Of a DNA stretch of 64,000 nt, positions 52,831-61,006 are shown in pieces. The DNA is from Spirosoma terrae (lineage in GTDB: Bacteria; Bacteroidota; Bacteroidia; Cytophagales; Spirosomataceae). The position numbers and the translations under genes were made by a program. The DNA is taken from positions 124,001 to 188,000 of the forward strand of contig NZ_JAAFZH010000011.1 of the NCBI RefSeq assembly GCF_010435915.1. Direction: 5' to 3'. Positions within the stretch are counted from its first letter, which is position 1; every line of letters starts with the position of its first letter. Below the pieces are notes generated by a model. It did not search any database. It was not told the origin of the DNA and worked only from the letters and a program-made list of their open reading frames with translations.

Positions 52831-53319
52831 ATGGCTATGGATACTATTAAAGAGCTTTTTAACGTATTCCCGCAACCGGGAAAAGTAGACTGGATTGGCA
52901 TTCGGCCTCAGCGGAAAAAGGCCGTTGAGGTTGTTACGTCGGTGGAAGCCGATGAAAAGAAAGGGCTCGTTGGCGATCATTATAGTGGGCAGAGTGGTAA
53001 CAGGCACGTTACGTTGATTCAGGCCGAGCATCTTCCTGCGGTTGCTTCCTTAACGGGTCGTGATGAGGTCGATCCGTCGTTAGTTCGGCGGAATATTGTC
53101 ATTTCGGGCCTAAATCTGTTGGCGCTGAAAGATCTGAAACTACAGATTGGCGACGTGATATTGCAGATCACCGGACAGTGTCATCCGTGTTCGCAAATGG
53201 AAACGGCCTTAGGGCCAGGTGGTTACAATGCCATGCGCGGTCATGGTGGTATGACGGCTAAGGTGCTTCAGGGAGGCACAATAAACGTGGGCGATACCGT
53301 AACGGTACTGACGAGTTAA
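52831..53319 (+). CDS. MOSC domain protein
   Basis: A 162-aa protein with the MOSC (molybdenum cofactor sulfurase C-terminal) fold: KGLVGDHYSGQSGNRHVTLIQAEHLPAV, RRNIVISGLNLLALKDLKLQIGDVILQITGQCHPCSQMETALGPGGYNAMRGHGGMTAKVL. The conserved cysteine in TGQCHPC is the candidate thiol. MOSC proteins bind molybdopterin or sulfur carriers; a stand-alone domain like this often aids N-hydroxylated-base detoxification. It stops one base before the convergent PepSY gene. Confidence 0.88.
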   Translation: MAMDTIKELFNVFPQPGKVDWIGIRPQRKKAVEVVTSVEADEKKGLVGDHYSGQSGNRHVTLIQAEHLPAVASLTGRDEVDPSLVRRNIVISGLNLLALKDLKLQIGDVILQITGQCHPCSQMETALGPGGYNAMRGHGGMTAKVLQGGTINVGDTVTVLTS

Positions 53320-54492
53320 TTACGCCATTGTCCGAACCGCAACGTTACGTTTAGCCGACAATCGTTTAGCGGGGCGTTTTTTGGTGCGTCGTCCCCACCA
53401 GATCAGAAACCCTGTAATTGGCAAACTGGCACAGATCAGGCTGGCACAGAAGGCCAGAATTTTACCTGGCAGTCCCCAGATAGCGCCAATATGAATATCG
53501 TAATTCATCCGACGGAGCTTCTTGGCCAGATTCGCATCAGCATAGTTGCCCGTGTATGGACTATCGGCAGATAATTCCTTTAGCGTACGTTGATCGAAAT
53601 AGTGGTAGTCGACGGTATAATACGTACCAGGCCGGTAATTAACGTACGAATAAATAGACTCGCTGGCCAGCTTGGGGAAGGACAGGTTAATGCCCTGTTG
53701 GGTTGGGTTTTCTTGTCGAAGTTTCAACCAGATTTTATCAACAGCTGCTGCCGTCGATGGAACAAGTGGCGTGGCTGTTGAATCGGATGGCGGAATGTAG
53801 TACTCCGCCGAGCCAGCACCGCCCGTTGCCCGATACAACGCTTTGGAGAACCACTGGAATCCCCAGACCAATCCGGTTATTGCAAAAATTAGCCCAACTA
53901 CCAATACATAGAAGCCCATTACGTTATGGAGGTCGTAATTTTTACGACGCCAGGCCGCGCTCCACTTAATGCTGAATCGCTGTTTGGCCGCGCCTTTGTT
54001 CTTAGGCCACCAAAGTACCAGGCCGCTGATTAATAATGTCAGGAAAACAAGCGTAGCAGACGCTACAACAGGCTGGCCAATTTTTTCGGGTAGCCACAGA
54101 TAGTAATGGCCGTGCAGGATGAAATGGAAAAAGTCGTCGTCTTCGTCCCAAACCTTTAGGATTTCGGCTGTATACGGATTGATGTAGACGACGTAGTAAA
54201 ATTCTGGATCAAGATTATAGAAGCCTACCGTAGCGCTACGTCCGTATTCTTCATAGAGAACACCATTCGCCGTTTTGCCCGGAAGTGCCGTTTCTGCTTT
54301 TGCTTTGAGTACAGAAGGTGGCAAAAGTTTGCCATTAGCAGGGGGCTGAATAAACCGATAGGGTTCAGTGGCATTTTTAATCTCTTGCTCAAACGCTAGT
54401 ATACAGCCTGTGATGCTGATAACAAAGACAATGAGCCCAGATGATAATCCGAGCCAAAGGTGAACTTTCCCAATCAGTTTTTTTGCGGTCAT
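53320..54492 (-). CDS. PepSY-associated TM domain protein
   Basis: A 390-aa membrane protein with four or five helices. KLIGKVHLWLGLSSGLIVFVISITGCILAFEQEI at the start, FHFILHGHYYLWLP with histidines, RKNYDLHNVMGFYVLVVGLIFAITGLVWGF, and RMNYDIHIGAIWGLPGKILAF; the C-terminus is strongly basic (RTKKRPAKRLSAKRNVAV). Such proteins handle ferric-siderophore reduction or nutrient-linked electron transfer. It has a consensus-like promoter (TAAGTTTG with TTG 23 bp upstream), at the upper end of the spacing range. Confidence 0.87.
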   Translation of the reverse strand: MTAKKLIGKVHLWLGLSSGLIVFVISITGCILAFEQEIKNATEPYRFIQPPANGKLLPPSVLKAKAETALPGKTANGVLYEEYGRSATVGFYNLDPEFYYVVYINPYTAEILKVWDEDDDFFHFILHGHYYLWLPEKIGQPVVASATLVFLTLLISGLVLWWPKNKGAAKQRFSIKWSAAWRRKNYDLHNVMGFYVLVVGLIFAITGLVWGFQWFSKALYRATGGAGSAEYYIPPSDSTATPLVPSTAAAVDKIWLKLRQENPTQQGINLSFPKLASESIYSYVNYRPGTYYTVDYHYFDQRTLKELSADSPYTGNYADANLAKKLRRMNYDIHIGAIWGLPGKILAFCASLICASLPITGFLIWWGRRTKKRPAKRLSAKRNVAVRTMA

Positions 54493-54572
54493 CGTCGGCT
54501 TATTCAGTCGTTGACTAGCCCAGACAACAGCTTCTTAATTGATGCTGTTGTTATTTAGACTAATTCTTTTTG

Positions 54573-54606
54573 CAAACTTAGGATACTTCTGCGAGAAAAG
54601 GCACAA
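54573..54606 (-). promoter_or_regulatory. Candidate promoter of the PepSY gene
   Basis: On the minus strand TTG (54604-54606) and TAAGTTTG (54573-54580) are 23 bp apart. The leader would be about 75 nt and includes an 8-bp inverted repeat (ACAACAGC / GCTGTTGT, 54524-54551). Confidence 0.5.
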
Positions 54607-54715
54607 AGAGGTTTAAATTTCTGGTTTAATGGAAGCTTTTATTCGGTGCCCTGTCTGGTAAATAACTATCAATGCGCTCGTACTAATTCAAAACGAACGT
54701 AGCCTGTGGCCATTA

Positions 54716-54838
54716 TTGCTTGGCCTATGTGGCCTTATGTTATCAAACATTTCCTTAGGGCTGATTCTATTTTTTCTTTACTACGAGATAGAAAGAAGCC
54801 TGCTCAGAGTGATAGTAGCAGTGAGTGGCTATCTATAG
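54716..54838 (+). CDS. Possible short membrane peptide or gene remnant
   Basis: 40 codons from a TTG (33 from the ATG at 54737), translating to a hydrophobic helix followed by YYEIERSLLRV. The frame stays open upstream to 54660. The composition is protein-like, but there is no family match and no good start region, so it may be a small membrane protein or the end of a decayed gene. Confidence 0.25.
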   Translation: MLGLCGLMLSNISLGLILFFLYYEIERSLLRVIVAVSGYL

Positions 54839-54975
54839 AACTTGTAATGGGTATTTGAGTTTGGAACCTCATTAGATGCTACTGAAATAGAACATACTTA
54901 ACGTTAATTCAACGATTGTTTCACTCAATTCAGCTTACATCCCATTGCTCTTGGCTGGCTAACTCATTTCATTTA

Positions 54976-54992
54976 CAGTTGTTTAACAACTG
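54976..54992. promoter_or_regulatory. Palindrome upstream of serine hydrolase
   Basis: CAGTTGTT-T-AACAACTG: 8-bp arms round one base, 14 bp before the start codon at 55007. Either a repressor site or an RNA hairpin that hides the translation start. Confidence 0.4.
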
Positions 54993-55006
54993 ATTTGGAA
55001 CTTCTT

Positions 55007-56167
55007 ATGAATTCATTCCCAGCTCGCTTTTGCCTTTTATTTTTTCTATTTTCTCATTTAGTTTTTTCTGCTACAGCCATAGGCGCGCCTAAAAAACAGA
55101 ATACTGATCCTCCAATCACTGGAGTACATAAGCAGGTTGATTCCTACATCAAAGCGAAAGTTCAAGAACTAGCCATCACGGGATTGGCTGTTGCTGTTGT
55201 GAAGGGGGGCAAAACAATTTTTCAGCAAGGGTACGGTTTGGCTAATCTGGAGTGGCAGCTACCAGTTACTTCTCACACAAGTTTTCAGATAGCCTCCTGT
55301 AGTAAACTGCTGGCAAGTACACTAGTTATGAAAGCTATTTATGATAAGAAGTTAACTCTAGATGATTCAATTAGTCGATTTGTGGATAATAGCCCTGCTT
55401 CCTGGCAAGGTATGCAACTCAAGCATCTGCTTACTCATTCCAGTGGAATTAAAAGTTTTCAAGCCGATCCCTACTTATCGATAAATCAATTTGTTGATCT
55501 CCTAAAAGACTCGTCGCTGGCATATCCCTATGGAACGAACCAGCATTATGTCAGCTTTGATTATGCATTGGTTCGCTTTATTCTGGAAAAAGTCTACCAA
55601 AAGCCTTACGAACAGATTCTAAAAGAAGTAATTACCGAACCGTTGGGTATGAGCGATGGAGGCTATGATATGGAAAAACTTAATGGGCGGTTACTTGAGA
55701 CGAAATTAGTATCTCGGAAAGCAACCACCTATTACGGGCCTACTAACCAAAAAATTGGGTATAAAGGTATTTATCCCTCCTACATGTATGCAGCCGGGGG
55801 ATATTTCGCTTCTGTAAATGATATGGCTAGCTGGGCAATTGGCCTGGATAAAGGTATTCTATTTCCGCCTACTTTTCTCGATACGATGCTTCTTGGTCAG
55901 GATAGTATTAAGAATAAGCTAAGTGATTTCAACCGAGTAGGCTGGATTGTGTCGGCAACGACCAATAAAATTCAGTATGTTGGCCACCCTGGCGGTCCTG
56001 CTTTGGGTGAGATTCTACGATTCCCCAAGGAAGGATATACTGTCATTGTCTTGTCAAACGATGGTGAATTATTGCCGAACCTTGCCTTAGCTGTTGCTGG
56101 TTACTATATTAAAGGATTAACAGATAAACCCGCCATTACTAAGTTTAAGCGGACAGGGTCATTGTAA
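55007..56167 (+). CDS. Serine hydrolase, beta-lactamase/PBP family
   Basis: 386 aa from the ATG at 55007 (a TTG four codons earlier is less likely). Signal peptide (about 1-22), then a class C beta-lactamase/esterase domain: catalytic SxxK in FQIASCSKLLAST, YxN-like YVSFDYALVRF, and GHPGGPALGE in the KTG position. Such secreted enzymes act as esterases, D-aminopeptidases or beta-lactamases. Codons are more AT-rich than in flanking genes, which suggests a later arrival. Confidence 0.88.
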   Translation: MNSFPARFCLLFFLFSHLVFSATAIGAPKKQNTDPPITGVHKQVDSYIKAKVQELAITGLAVAVVKGGKTIFQQGYGLANLEWQLPVTSHTSFQIASCSKLLASTLVMKAIYDKKLTLDDSISRFVDNSPASWQGMQLKHLLTHSSGIKSFQADPYLSINQFVDLLKDSSLAYPYGTNQHYVSFDYALVRFILEKVYQKPYEQILKEVITEPLGMSDGGYDMEKLNGRLLETKLVSRKATTYYGPTNQKIGYKGIYPSYMYAAGGYFASVNDMASWAIGLDKGILFPPTFLDTMLLGQDSIKNKLSDFNRVGWIVSATTNKIQYVGHPGGPALGEILRFPKEGYTVIVLSNDGELLPNLALAVAGYYIKGLTDKPAITKFKRTGSL

Positions 56168-56280
56168 GCCAGCCGTCTGTAATCAATTAGATAACATTAT
56201 CAGATAGTGGTCATAATCCGTTAAAATATTAACGTTATACCTCAATCAGTTTTACAAGTATAGATTGTCCATTACGTATG

Positions 56281-56309
56281 AGAACGGCACTATGACCATG
56301 TGCCGTTCT
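56281..56309. terminator. Hairpin after serine hydrolase
   Basis: 10-bp arms AGAACGGCAC / GTGCCGTTCT with a 9-base loop. No T run follows on the plus strand (AAAACC), so it is weak as a terminator there; on the minus strand TTTT precedes the stem. Confidence 0.45.
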
Positions 56310-56414
56310 AAAACCGACGCTTTTCTTCGCTGAGGGCGCTCAAAGTATCTCGTTAAGACTTGATGGTATTGTTTCCGCTAGCAGTTGTAGCTTGCTGACT
56401 ATTTCTTAGAGAAG

Positions 56415-56552
56415 CTAAGTCCTTTCTGAATTCTGGAGTGAAATCAGACTATTGGCTTTATACCGGATAACGGCTTTCTTTAGCTGATTAGCAGCCCGCT
56501 CTGTTTCTGCATTTATACACTCAGCAAATGCTGGGCGTTTGCCTAAAGCAAT
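56415..56552 (-). pseudogene. Possible decayed coding fragment
   Basis: A start-less frame between two stops encodes a charged helical stretch (LGKRPAFAECINAETERAANQ, then KKAVIRYKANS). Composition is protein-like, and the frame upstream of the TAA also looks protein-like (NEPASLTFAG). The family is not recognised; 45 codons could still be chance. Confidence 0.22.
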
Positions 56553-56623
56553 TTACCCAGCGAAGGTGAGCGATGCCGGTTCGTTTATAGATAAGAAGAC
56601 CGCTCTTCCTTCGACTTCACTAG

Positions 56624-57625
56624 CTAGTGGGGTAACTCTACTTTAATCTGAAGTGACCCCCAATTGCTGCGATTCGGTAATGTAGAGGAGTTATCCGAAT
56701 AAGTGTCAGGTGTAAACAATAGGTTGGCTTGTCCTTGAGCAATAGTAGGTGTCAGGCCAAAATAGGGCGATATACCGGCATACTTGCCTACTGCTTCCAG
56801 GTTTAGTAAGGGGCCGTTTTTTAACTGTGCCTGGATTGTATAACGACCAACCGGCACATTCATTACCAGGAAATTGTAATTCAACAGGCTCGCTTTTTTG
56901 GTAATCACAAAGCTCTTCGTTTCACCATAAAGCCCTGGACCATTAGCTGTTAACGTCACCTGAATCTCAGCATTTTCTGGGATATAGCTTGCTGGGTTAA
57001 ATACCGAAGTAGGATCTGTTACATTGTAGGTGATATAAAACGAGCCACCGGCGTAGCTGGTTGGATCGTTAGGTTTCTGGCTGGCCATTTCTTTGTTGAG
57101 TACCCCATAGGACAAGAGCACAAAGTGCTTCACCAGACCATCTTTGGAGGGAAAACTCCCCAGTTTACCATCGACGGGATGTAAGGTCATTGTTGCCCGG
57201 CCCTTGCCATAATCGATGGTGTAACCAGCTGTATAAAAGTCAGCGGCTCCCCAGGGAACTGTTATTTCGTAATAGCCATTGGCATCTGTCTCGTCAGAAG
57301 CTCCTGAATAGTATCCACCGGTTGCAGTGGATCGAATCCCAATGAGAGCCCCCTCCAGTGGTTTACCAGTCAGATCGGCTACAAAACCCCGCACAACACC
57401 GGCCTTAGGAGACAATACCGGGAAGTTTGGCAATCGTGGGTTAGTGTCACCCATCACATTGACATAATTATCTTGAGCATCTAAATAAAAGGAAGCCCTG
57501 CCGTTTACCACAGGTAAGTCTGGCTGTTGACCCCAACTTGCGATTGGGTCTCCTTCATTCCCTACTGGATCTTTACAACCAAAGTTGATCAGAAGGATTC
57601 CGACCAAAAAAAATTTAGTATTCAT
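56624..57625 (-). CDS. CarboxypepD_reg-like lipoprotein, unknown function
   Basis: A 333-aa lipoprotein (lipobox LINFGC, residue 17). A carboxypeptidase-regulatory-like beta-sandwich spans about 75-150 (GVVRGFVADLTGKPLEGALIGIRSTATGGYYSGASDETDANGYYEITVPWG), followed by a second all-beta part. It is likely anchored on the outer membrane. The family is unknown; the domain commonly sits before transporters or on surface adhesins. It lies alone, on the minus strand. Confidence 0.72.
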   Translation of the reverse strand: MNTKFFLVGILLINFGCKDPVGNEGDPIASWGQQPDLPVVNGRASFYLDAQDNYVNVMGDTNPRLPNFPVLSPKAGVVRGFVADLTGKPLEGALIGIRSTATGGYYSGASDETDANGYYEITVPWGAADFYTAGYTIDYGKGRATMTLHPVDGKLGSFPSKDGLVKHFVLLSYGVLNKEMASQKPNDPTSYAGGSFYITYNVTDPTSVFNPASYIPENAEIQVTLTANGPGLYGETKSFVITKKASLLNYNFLVMNVPVGRYTIQAQLKNGPLLNLEAVGKYAGISPYFGLTPTIAQGQANLLFTPDTYSDNSSTLPNRSNWGSLQIKVELPH

Positions 57626-57787
57626 TATTGAACGAGTTTATGGCTTGACAATCCAAACCTATCACCTGCTAATAGTTAAGACCAGACGTACTTAGTTGAA
57701 TTGAGGAAAGTTCTGGTTGAGTACTCGTTTCATTAAGCCGAATTTTTATATGTCTATAAACTATCTGCGCCATCAGGAGCTAACTAC

Positions 57788-57815
57788 AAAAAGCCCAGCT
57801 CTTTGGAAGCTGGGC
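57788..57815 (-). terminator. Terminator of the SnoaL-like gene
   Basis: 8-bp arms GCCCAGCT / AGCTGGGC with loop; on the minus strand the stem runs into TTTTT. It is about 90 bp beyond the stop of the gene at 57907. Confidence 0.75.
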
Positions 57816-57906
57816 AGTCAATGTCAGTGTATACTGTATTATACGTTTGGGAAAATAACGCCCTGTTGCGAAACGAGTTTTAATGACCAACCCTTGAGCC
57901 AGTTCA

Positions 57907-58341
57907 TCAATCTGGCATTTTACAGCCTGTTAACCCTAACTGTTTGAGCTGACTTTCTAACTGGCTACCATTAATCTCAGCCCAATGTTCAATGATCTTA
58001 CCGTCTTGGAAGCGATAGAATCGGTAGCCTTCGGTCATGACTTGTGCCCCAGTAGGATCTATTCCCCGCCAGGAGCCAATATGGGTCATTGACATCTTAA
58101 CCTTGAGGATTGTCTTATTGCCTTCACTCACTTGGTCTTCGACAGACGTTCGATGAACAAACGATTGACTAGTAGCTTGTATCCACCTTACCAATCCAAG
58201 CCGATCAGGAGATAAGACTGTTGGTAGGGAGTGATCGACATAAGCAGTATGAAGATAGTCGTCTAACTTATCAAACCGTTGCTGATTCCACACCTCTTCA
58301 ATGAAGCGTATGGCCACTTGATTAATTTGATTTATGTCCAT
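57907..58341 (-). CDS. SnoaL-like ester cyclase family protein
   Basis: A 144-aa NTF2-like protein: VAIRFIEEVWNQQRFDKLDDYLHTAYVDHSLPT at the start, MSMTHIGSWRGIDPTGAQVMTEGYRFYRFQDGKIIEHWAEING near the end. The VW-N-hydrophobic and HW patterns are typical. The ligand is unknown. The likely regulator is the Crp/Fnr gene just downstream on the same strand (ends 58418), or the two are unrelated neighbours. A TACTTTTG box lies 23 bp upstream of the start. Confidence 0.85.
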   Translation of the reverse strand: MDINQINQVAIRFIEEVWNQQRFDKLDDYLHTAYVDHSLPTVLSPDRLGLVRWIQATSQSFVHRTSVEDQVSEGNKTILKVKMSMTHIGSWRGIDPTGAQVMTEGYRFYRFQDGKIIEHWAEINGSQLESQLKQLGLTGCKMPD

Positions 58342-58363
58342 TGCCTTTAGAGTTTATCCAACA

Positions 58364-58371
58364 CAAAAGTA
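58364..58371 (-). promoter_or_regulatory. Candidate -7 box of the SnoaL-like gene
   Basis: TACTTTTG on the minus strand matches TAnnTTTG. The nearest upstream TTG is 27 bp away, longer than usual. Confidence 0.4.
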
Positions 58372-58417
58372 ATGGGGCTATACAGGAGGGCTGTGTGACA
58401 AAAGTCAAAAAATAAAG

Positions 58418-58972
58418 CTATTTCAAATGCCTGATTCGGCTTAGAGTCTCCCGGCGGATACCCAAAAAGGAAGCGATATGGCCTAAGGCAAGTCGTTGTA
58501 GCAACGAAGGATATTTTTGAGAGAATAATTCGTATCGTTCCTTAGCGGAATGCAGTGTAAACCAGGTTGCGTACTCTTCCCGGGCTTCTAATAACGCTTC
58601 GAGCAACTGTCGGCCAAAGGTTTCAATTTGATGAGACTCATGATAAAGTCTCATCAAATCGGTTTTAGCTAGCTGTAACACGGTGGATTGTTCAAGGGCT
58701 TGTATCGTCAACTCGGTTGGTTGGCCGGATCGTAAACTTTTCAAGTCGGTCACAAAGGCGTTTTCTGATGTGAACGCCACATTTCGTTCTTCTCCCTCTT
58801 GGTGAAGGAAACTCCGCAGGAGTCCTGTCTCTAGAAAATAGATATGGCGACATACTTGGCCAGGGTATACAAGTAAATCACCCTTCTGAAGACTGGTTTC
58901 GGTTATGACATTGTTAAATACTTGCCATGTATTGTCATCAAGTTGCGTAATTTCCTTAAGTGCATCTCGCAT
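58418..58972 (-). CDS. Crp/Fnr family transcriptional regulator
   Basis: 184 aa from MRDALKEITQLDD at 58972; a frame to 59023 adds 17 residues. A cNMP-binding-type roll (LVYPGQVCRHIYFLETGLLRSFL) and HTH (LGHIASFLGIRRETLSRIRHLK). Shorter than E. coli Crp and typical of Bacteroidota. The ligand is unknown. It lies 76 bp upstream of the SnoaL-like gene on the same strand. Confidence 0.85.
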   Translation of the reverse strand: MRDALKEITQLDDNTWQVFNNVITETSLQKGDLLVYPGQVCRHIYFLETGLLRSFLHQEGEERNVAFTSENAFVTDLKSLRSGQPTELTIQALEQSTVLQLAKTDLMRLYHESHQIETFGRQLLEALLEAREEYATWFTLHSAKERYELFSQKYPSLLQRLALGHIASFLGIRRETLSRIRHLK

Positions 58973-59171
58973 ACTGATTATGTAATCTAATCTTTTGGAT
59001 GGTAGCCGGGGATGAAGCATCAACTAAAAATATCATCTCAGTAACCCCCCCCATTTGAGAATCACTCCTCACAGATCGTTACTACGTCTCATTTGTGAGG
59101 GGAAACCGCCAGCCTTTTCACTCACCCTTGTTTTGGTTTTACATGAAGAACAGGATAAGTGAATACGGAGG

Positions 59172-60575
59172 TTACTTAGGTAATACGTTCACAATTAGCC
59201 GTTTATAACGAGTTAAGGCCGGTGTGCCATTGTCGGTAACTTCTAATATAAAGTGCATGGTTTTGGCCTGGCTAACGCTGGGGGCGGTAAATTTAATTTC
59301 CTCGGCTGTGGAGTTTGTCAAGACAAACGAGCTGGCATTAAGAGAGCCAACTTCTTTGTAGAACAACCACGTATAACTTAAGGCATCCTTATCCGGGTCG
59401 GAGCCCTTGCCCGAAAGAACTACCTGCGTACCTGATTTGACCGTTAGTTCATTGGCATGATTAAGGACTACCTGCGGAGGGTGGTTAGCCTTCGAATAGG
59501 TTGGGGCTACACACCAGTCCATTCGAGCAAAGAAGTCATTCTGAAAAGCTGTTCTCCATCGCCAAATAGTGGCGTGATTGCTGGTGTGTAGGCTTTGTGT
59601 GATCGCACTATAAACCTCATCCTGCGTATCCGTCCAAATAGGACGAGTTTCGGGCTCATACATATATTTTTTGAAAGGGGGGATATATAACTCATAGCGG
59701 CCGCCCCAGCCACCGTAATTGGGATGTTCTGGATCATTCAAGCCATTGTTGACCAAGCCCAAAAAGGAAGGGGTATCACCCTCCATAAGAAACTCAACCT
59801 TGGGGTATTTCTCCCCTAATGCGCCATGATGATGACGAACATGCTCATCCAGATAATGATTACGAATCATCGTGGTATCTGCTCCCAGAAAGCGACCATG
59901 AAAAATATCGCCCGAAATGCCTGGCCAGGTAGCATAATGGTATTGTCCGCCCCCATTTTCTTCGAAGCCAGGGCTGACAATGTAAAACAGGGTGGGAAAG
60001 GTGTTTCGAATCCAGGGACCGGTATCATCCTGGTCTGAAATAGCATAAACTCTAAGCTTTGCAATAACCTTTGAAATAGTGCTTTCGGTTTGGGTCTTGC
60101 CTAACTTCCAAAGCGCCTGGGCCAAGACATTGGTGCCGCCCCAAGCCGGTATATAAAGTGGGCGAGGGTCATCTTTAAGCATACTTTTCAAAAGCCAGTC
60201 CGAGCCCTCAGAATCCTTACCATCACCTAAACCTTCTTTGCCAAAAACAGGAAGCCCTTTTTTTATGACGGAATGAATGTATGCCTCCGTGGGAAATCCT
60301 TTCTCATGGATCTCCAAATTATCTCTCACTTTACCATAAGCTTGAGCTATGTCGTGCAATCGCCATTCGGCAGTTTTATTCCGCTGCCAGCAGGATGTGG
60401 TTGCAACAATACCTTCTACCTCGAAGTGATTGGAGTAGGTAAGAAAACGCACGAAAGACATGGCGTCATCTGGTTCATTTTCAATATCTGTCAGAACGAA
60501 CACTCTTGGATTCTGGCCAATGGCAAAGTGGCAAAGCAGGACGAGTAGTAGTGAAGAAAGGATGTTGCTTTTCAA
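59172..60575 (-). CDS. DUF1593 secreted protein (nucleoside-hydrolase-like)
   Basis: 467 aa from a TTG start (an in-frame TGA lies two codons upstream). Signal peptide (MKSNILSSLLLVLLCHFAIGQ), then an Rossmann-like nucleoside hydrolase fold with VFVLTDIENEPDDAMSFVRFL, the acidic metal loop, and a C-terminal Ig-like domain (VVLSGKGSDPDKDALSYTWLFY). Relatives are predicted sugar-binding hydrolases (Sde182-like); the substrate is unknown. It is flanked by a 431-bp gap on the upstream side. Confidence 0.85.
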   Translation of the reverse strand: MKSNILSSLLLVLLCHFAIGQNPRVFVLTDIENEPDDAMSFVRFLTYSNHFEVEGIVATTSCWQRNKTAEWRLHDIAQAYGKVRDNLEIHEKGFPTEAYIHSVIKKGLPVFGKEGLGDGKDSEGSDWLLKSMLKDDPRPLYIPAWGGTNVLAQALWKLGKTQTESTISKVIAKLRVYAISDQDDTGPWIRNTFPTLFYIVSPGFEENGGGQYHYATWPGISGDIFHGRFLGADTTMIRNHYLDEHVRHHHGALGEKYPKVEFLMEGDTPSFLGLVNNGLNDPEHPNYGGWGGRYELYIPPFKKYMYEPETRPIWTDTQDEVYSAITQSLHTSNHATIWRWRTAFQNDFFARMDWCVAPTYSKANHPPQVVLNHANELTVKSGTQVVLSGKGSDPDKDALSYTWLFYKEVGSLNASSFVLTNSTAEEIKFTAPSVSQAKTMHFILEVTDNGTPALTRYKRLIVNVLPK

Positions 60576-60789
60576 TTGACATCAATTTTTTCATTAAAGT
60601 AGACCGGGCTCATACTCTAATGGTCGAATGAAGATGAAATGATGGTAAAATCTGACCGAGCACCAGAGTCGTGTATCTATCCTCAATAATTGACTAACTG
60701 AGTTGCTTCGTAAAAGCCTATTAGGCTTGTTAGTTGGTTCGGATAAACGCCGATTTTATCAAGCAGTCACCAGGCATTTGTCTTTTTGT

Positions 60790-60921
60790 ATGATTACAGC
60801 TCAGGGGGCGCAGTAGTGGACCACCACCTACAGCACAAATCAACGTTTCGCTTTTAACGATGCACACGAGTTTGCGATATGGTTTGTGCTAAATGAAGAA
60901 TGTGATGGTTCGCTATTGTAG
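60790..60921 (+). pseudogene. Possible decayed coding fragment
   Basis: A frame MITAQGAQ, one in-frame TAG (60814-60816), then WTTTYSTNQRFAFNDAHEFA continuing to a stop at 60919. The amino-acid make-up looks protein-like on both sides of the stop. It may be the residue of an old gene, but the evidence is composition only. Confidence 0.2.
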
Positions 60922-60948
60922 CCGTTTATTCTATCTACCCGGATTCAT

Positions 60949-60987
60949 ACAAAGAAAGCCCAGACAGTTGGCCTGGGCTTTCTTTGT
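60949..60987 (-). terminator. Terminator of guaA
   Basis: Perfect 15-bp arms ACAAAGAAAGCCCAG / CTGGGCTTTCTTTGT with a 9-base loop, 20 bp beyond the guaA stop. Confidence 0.88.
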
Positions 60988-61006
60988 AAACAGAGCAGGA
61001 ACTGAA

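Larger units (their letters stand above)
54493..55006. other. Long gap between PepSY and serine hydrolase genes
   Basis: 514 bp. Contents seen: the PepSY promoter region, a short hydrophobic open frame (54716-54838), and a 17-bp palindrome (54976-54992) before the serine hydrolase. No tRNA or IS end was found. Confidence 0.5.
56168..56623. other. Long gap after serine hydrolase
   Basis: 456 bp. It holds a hairpin (56281-56309) and a 45-codon minus-strand open frame without a start (56415-56552) that may be a gene remnant. Nothing else is recognisable. Confidence 0.45.
60576..61006. other. Long gap between DUF1593 and guaA
   Basis: 431 bp. Contents: a possible decayed fragment (60790-60921) and the guaA terminator (60949-60987). 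An 8-bp inverted pair AGCACAAA / TTTGTGCT lies in it. No promoter or RNA gene was seen. Confidence 0.45.
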
